This document shows positions 13,852 through 14,459 of a stretch of DNA of 14,459 nucleotides, piece by piece. A program made the position numbers and the translations under genes. Source of the DNA: Alcaligenaceae bacterium (GTDB lineage: Bacteria > Pseudomonadota > Gammaproteobacteria > Burkholderiales > Burkholderiaceae_B); NCBI GenBank assembly GCA_947380655.1, contig CANCRX010000074.1:1-14459 (forward strand), given 5' to 3'. Position 1 is the stretch's first letter. Each line of letters opens with the position of its first letter. Below the pieces are notes generated by a model that did no database searches, was not told where the DNA came from, and worked only from the letters and a program-made list of their open reading frames with translations.

Positions 13852-14391
13852 ATGGCAGAACTTTCTACCGTTGCCCGTCCGTACGCTGAGGCTCTTTTTG
13901 CTGCAGCGCGCGATGACAAGGCTGGCCTCGCAGCATGGGCCGATCAGGTGCAGCGTCTGGCTGACGTGGCGTCGGTTGAATCTGTGCGCGAAGCGATGAT
14001 GGACCCACGCCTTGAAGATGCGCAGCGTATCAGCGTATTTTTGAGTCTCGTGCAGCCTGCCGTCGAACAGCCATTGCAAAATTTTGTGATGTTGCTTGTG
14101 AGTAATGATCGTTTACTGTTGCTCACACACATTGCAGAACAGTTTCGTGCCCTCAAGGACGCAGCAGAAGGCGTAGCGCAAGCAAATATTACTAGCGCAT
14201 TCCCGATGTCCGACGCCCAGGTGTCCGAGCTGATCACTTTGCTCGAACCCAAATTCGGCCTTAAGCTCAAGCCCCACGTAACCGTAGATACCTCCTTGAT
14301 TGGTGGTGTGCGCGTGCTCGTGGGTGATCACGTACTCGACACATCCGTGCAAGCCCAGTTGGTACGCATGCGCGACACAATGGCGGCGTAA
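13852..14391 (+). CDS. atpH: ATP synthase F1 subunit delta
   Basis: Delta links the top of F1 to the peripheral stalk. The 179-residue protein opens with AELSTVARPYAEALFAAA, the conserved N-terminal six-helix domain that binds the alpha subunits. Near the C-terminus it has the family segment with LIGGVRVLVGDHVLDTSVQAQL, which contacts subunit b. The ATG follows a GGGG-containing sequence that can act as Shine-Dalgarno. It is spaced 14 bases after atpF and 30 before atpA, typical of the tight F1 part of the operon. Confidence 0.97.
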   Translation: MAELSTVARPYAEALFAAARDDKAGLAAWADQVQRLADVASVESVREAMMDPRLEDAQRISVFLSLVQPAVEQPLQNFVMLLVSNDRLLLLTHIAEQFRALKDAAEGVAQANITSAFPMSDAQVSELITLLEPKFGLKLKPHVTVDTSLIGGVRVLVGDHVLDTSVQAQLVRMRDTMAA

Positions 14392-14421
14392 CGCCAGTCA
14401 AAAGATTCCAGGAGTCTGAAC

Positions 14422-14459
14422 ATGCAACTCAATCCGTCAGAGATTAGCGAACTACTAAA
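14422..14459 (+). CDS. atpA: ATP synthase F1 subunit alpha, 5' fragment
   Basis: Only the first 12 codons and two bases lie in the window, reading MQLNPSEISELL. This is the usual start of betaproteobacterial AtpA, the non-catalytic nucleotide-binding subunit of the F1 hexamer. An AGGAG Shine-Dalgarno stands at good distance before the ATG. The gene runs off the window edge, and its position after atpH supports the call. Confidence 0.93.
   Translation, partial: MQLNPSEISELL

Noticed and set aside
1..14459. Search for mobile elements, CRISPR arrays, toxin-antitoxin or defence genes
   Set aside because: No transposase, integrase, regular short repeats, terminal repeats or defence domains were seen; all coding space is assigned to known families.

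Overview
The window is a chromosomal segment from a betaproteobacterium, most likely order Burkholderiales and an Alcaligenaceae-like lineage. This rests on three things seen here: the gene order hemA-prfA-prmC-grxD, a Bug/TctC-type solute-binding protein beside a CoA ligase, and the order atpI-atpB-atpE-atpF-atpH-atpA. Base composition looks moderate (roughly half G+C by eye), without any island of clearly foreign composition. No insertion sequence, phage gene, CRISPR array or rRNA was seen. All genes are core or common accessory genes; I found no convincing undescribed protein system.

Region 1 (1-314) holds no protein gene. It has a Fur-box-like sequence with a leftward promoter-like element at the edge, a bidirectional terminator, a leftward tRNA-Phe(GAA), and the hemA promoter area. 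Region 2 (315-3990, + strand) is hemA (glutamyl-tRNA reductase), prfA (RF1), prmC (RF1/RF2 glutamine methyltransferase, overlapping prfA by one base) and grxD (CGFS monothiol glutaredoxin), closed by a strong hairpin terminator that runs into the convergent gene. Region 3 (3966-6493, - strand) is a two-gene unit: a secreted Bug-type binding protein followed by an acyl-CoA synthetase. Region 4 (6592-10350, - strand) is a tight unit of an M61 metallopeptidase with PDZ domain, mnmH/selU (tRNA 2-selenouridine synthase) and ttcA (tRNA 2-thiocytidine32 biosynthesis). Region 5 (10387-11163, + strand) is an enoyl-CoA hydratase divergent from the peptidase. Region 6 (11164-14459, + strand) is the start of the F1Fo ATP synthase operon: atpI, atpB (a), atpE (c), atpF (b), atpH (delta) and the first 38 bases of atpA (alpha).

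Two functional themes stand out. Translation and tRNA chemistry recur: tRNA-Phe, HemA using glutamyl-tRNA, RF1 with its modifying enzyme, and two tRNA sulfur/selenium enzymes that are translationally linked. The second theme is energy metabolism: uptake and CoA activation of an unknown organic acid, an enoyl-CoA hydratase, and ATP synthase. The least explained sequence is non-coding. The 253-base leader of the atp operon carries a perfect 12-base inverted repeat whose right arm overlaps a sigma-54-like element. The three long gaps inside the Fo genes each hold stem-loops, and the atpE upstream region has four regularly spaced T-runs. These are the parts most worth checking.
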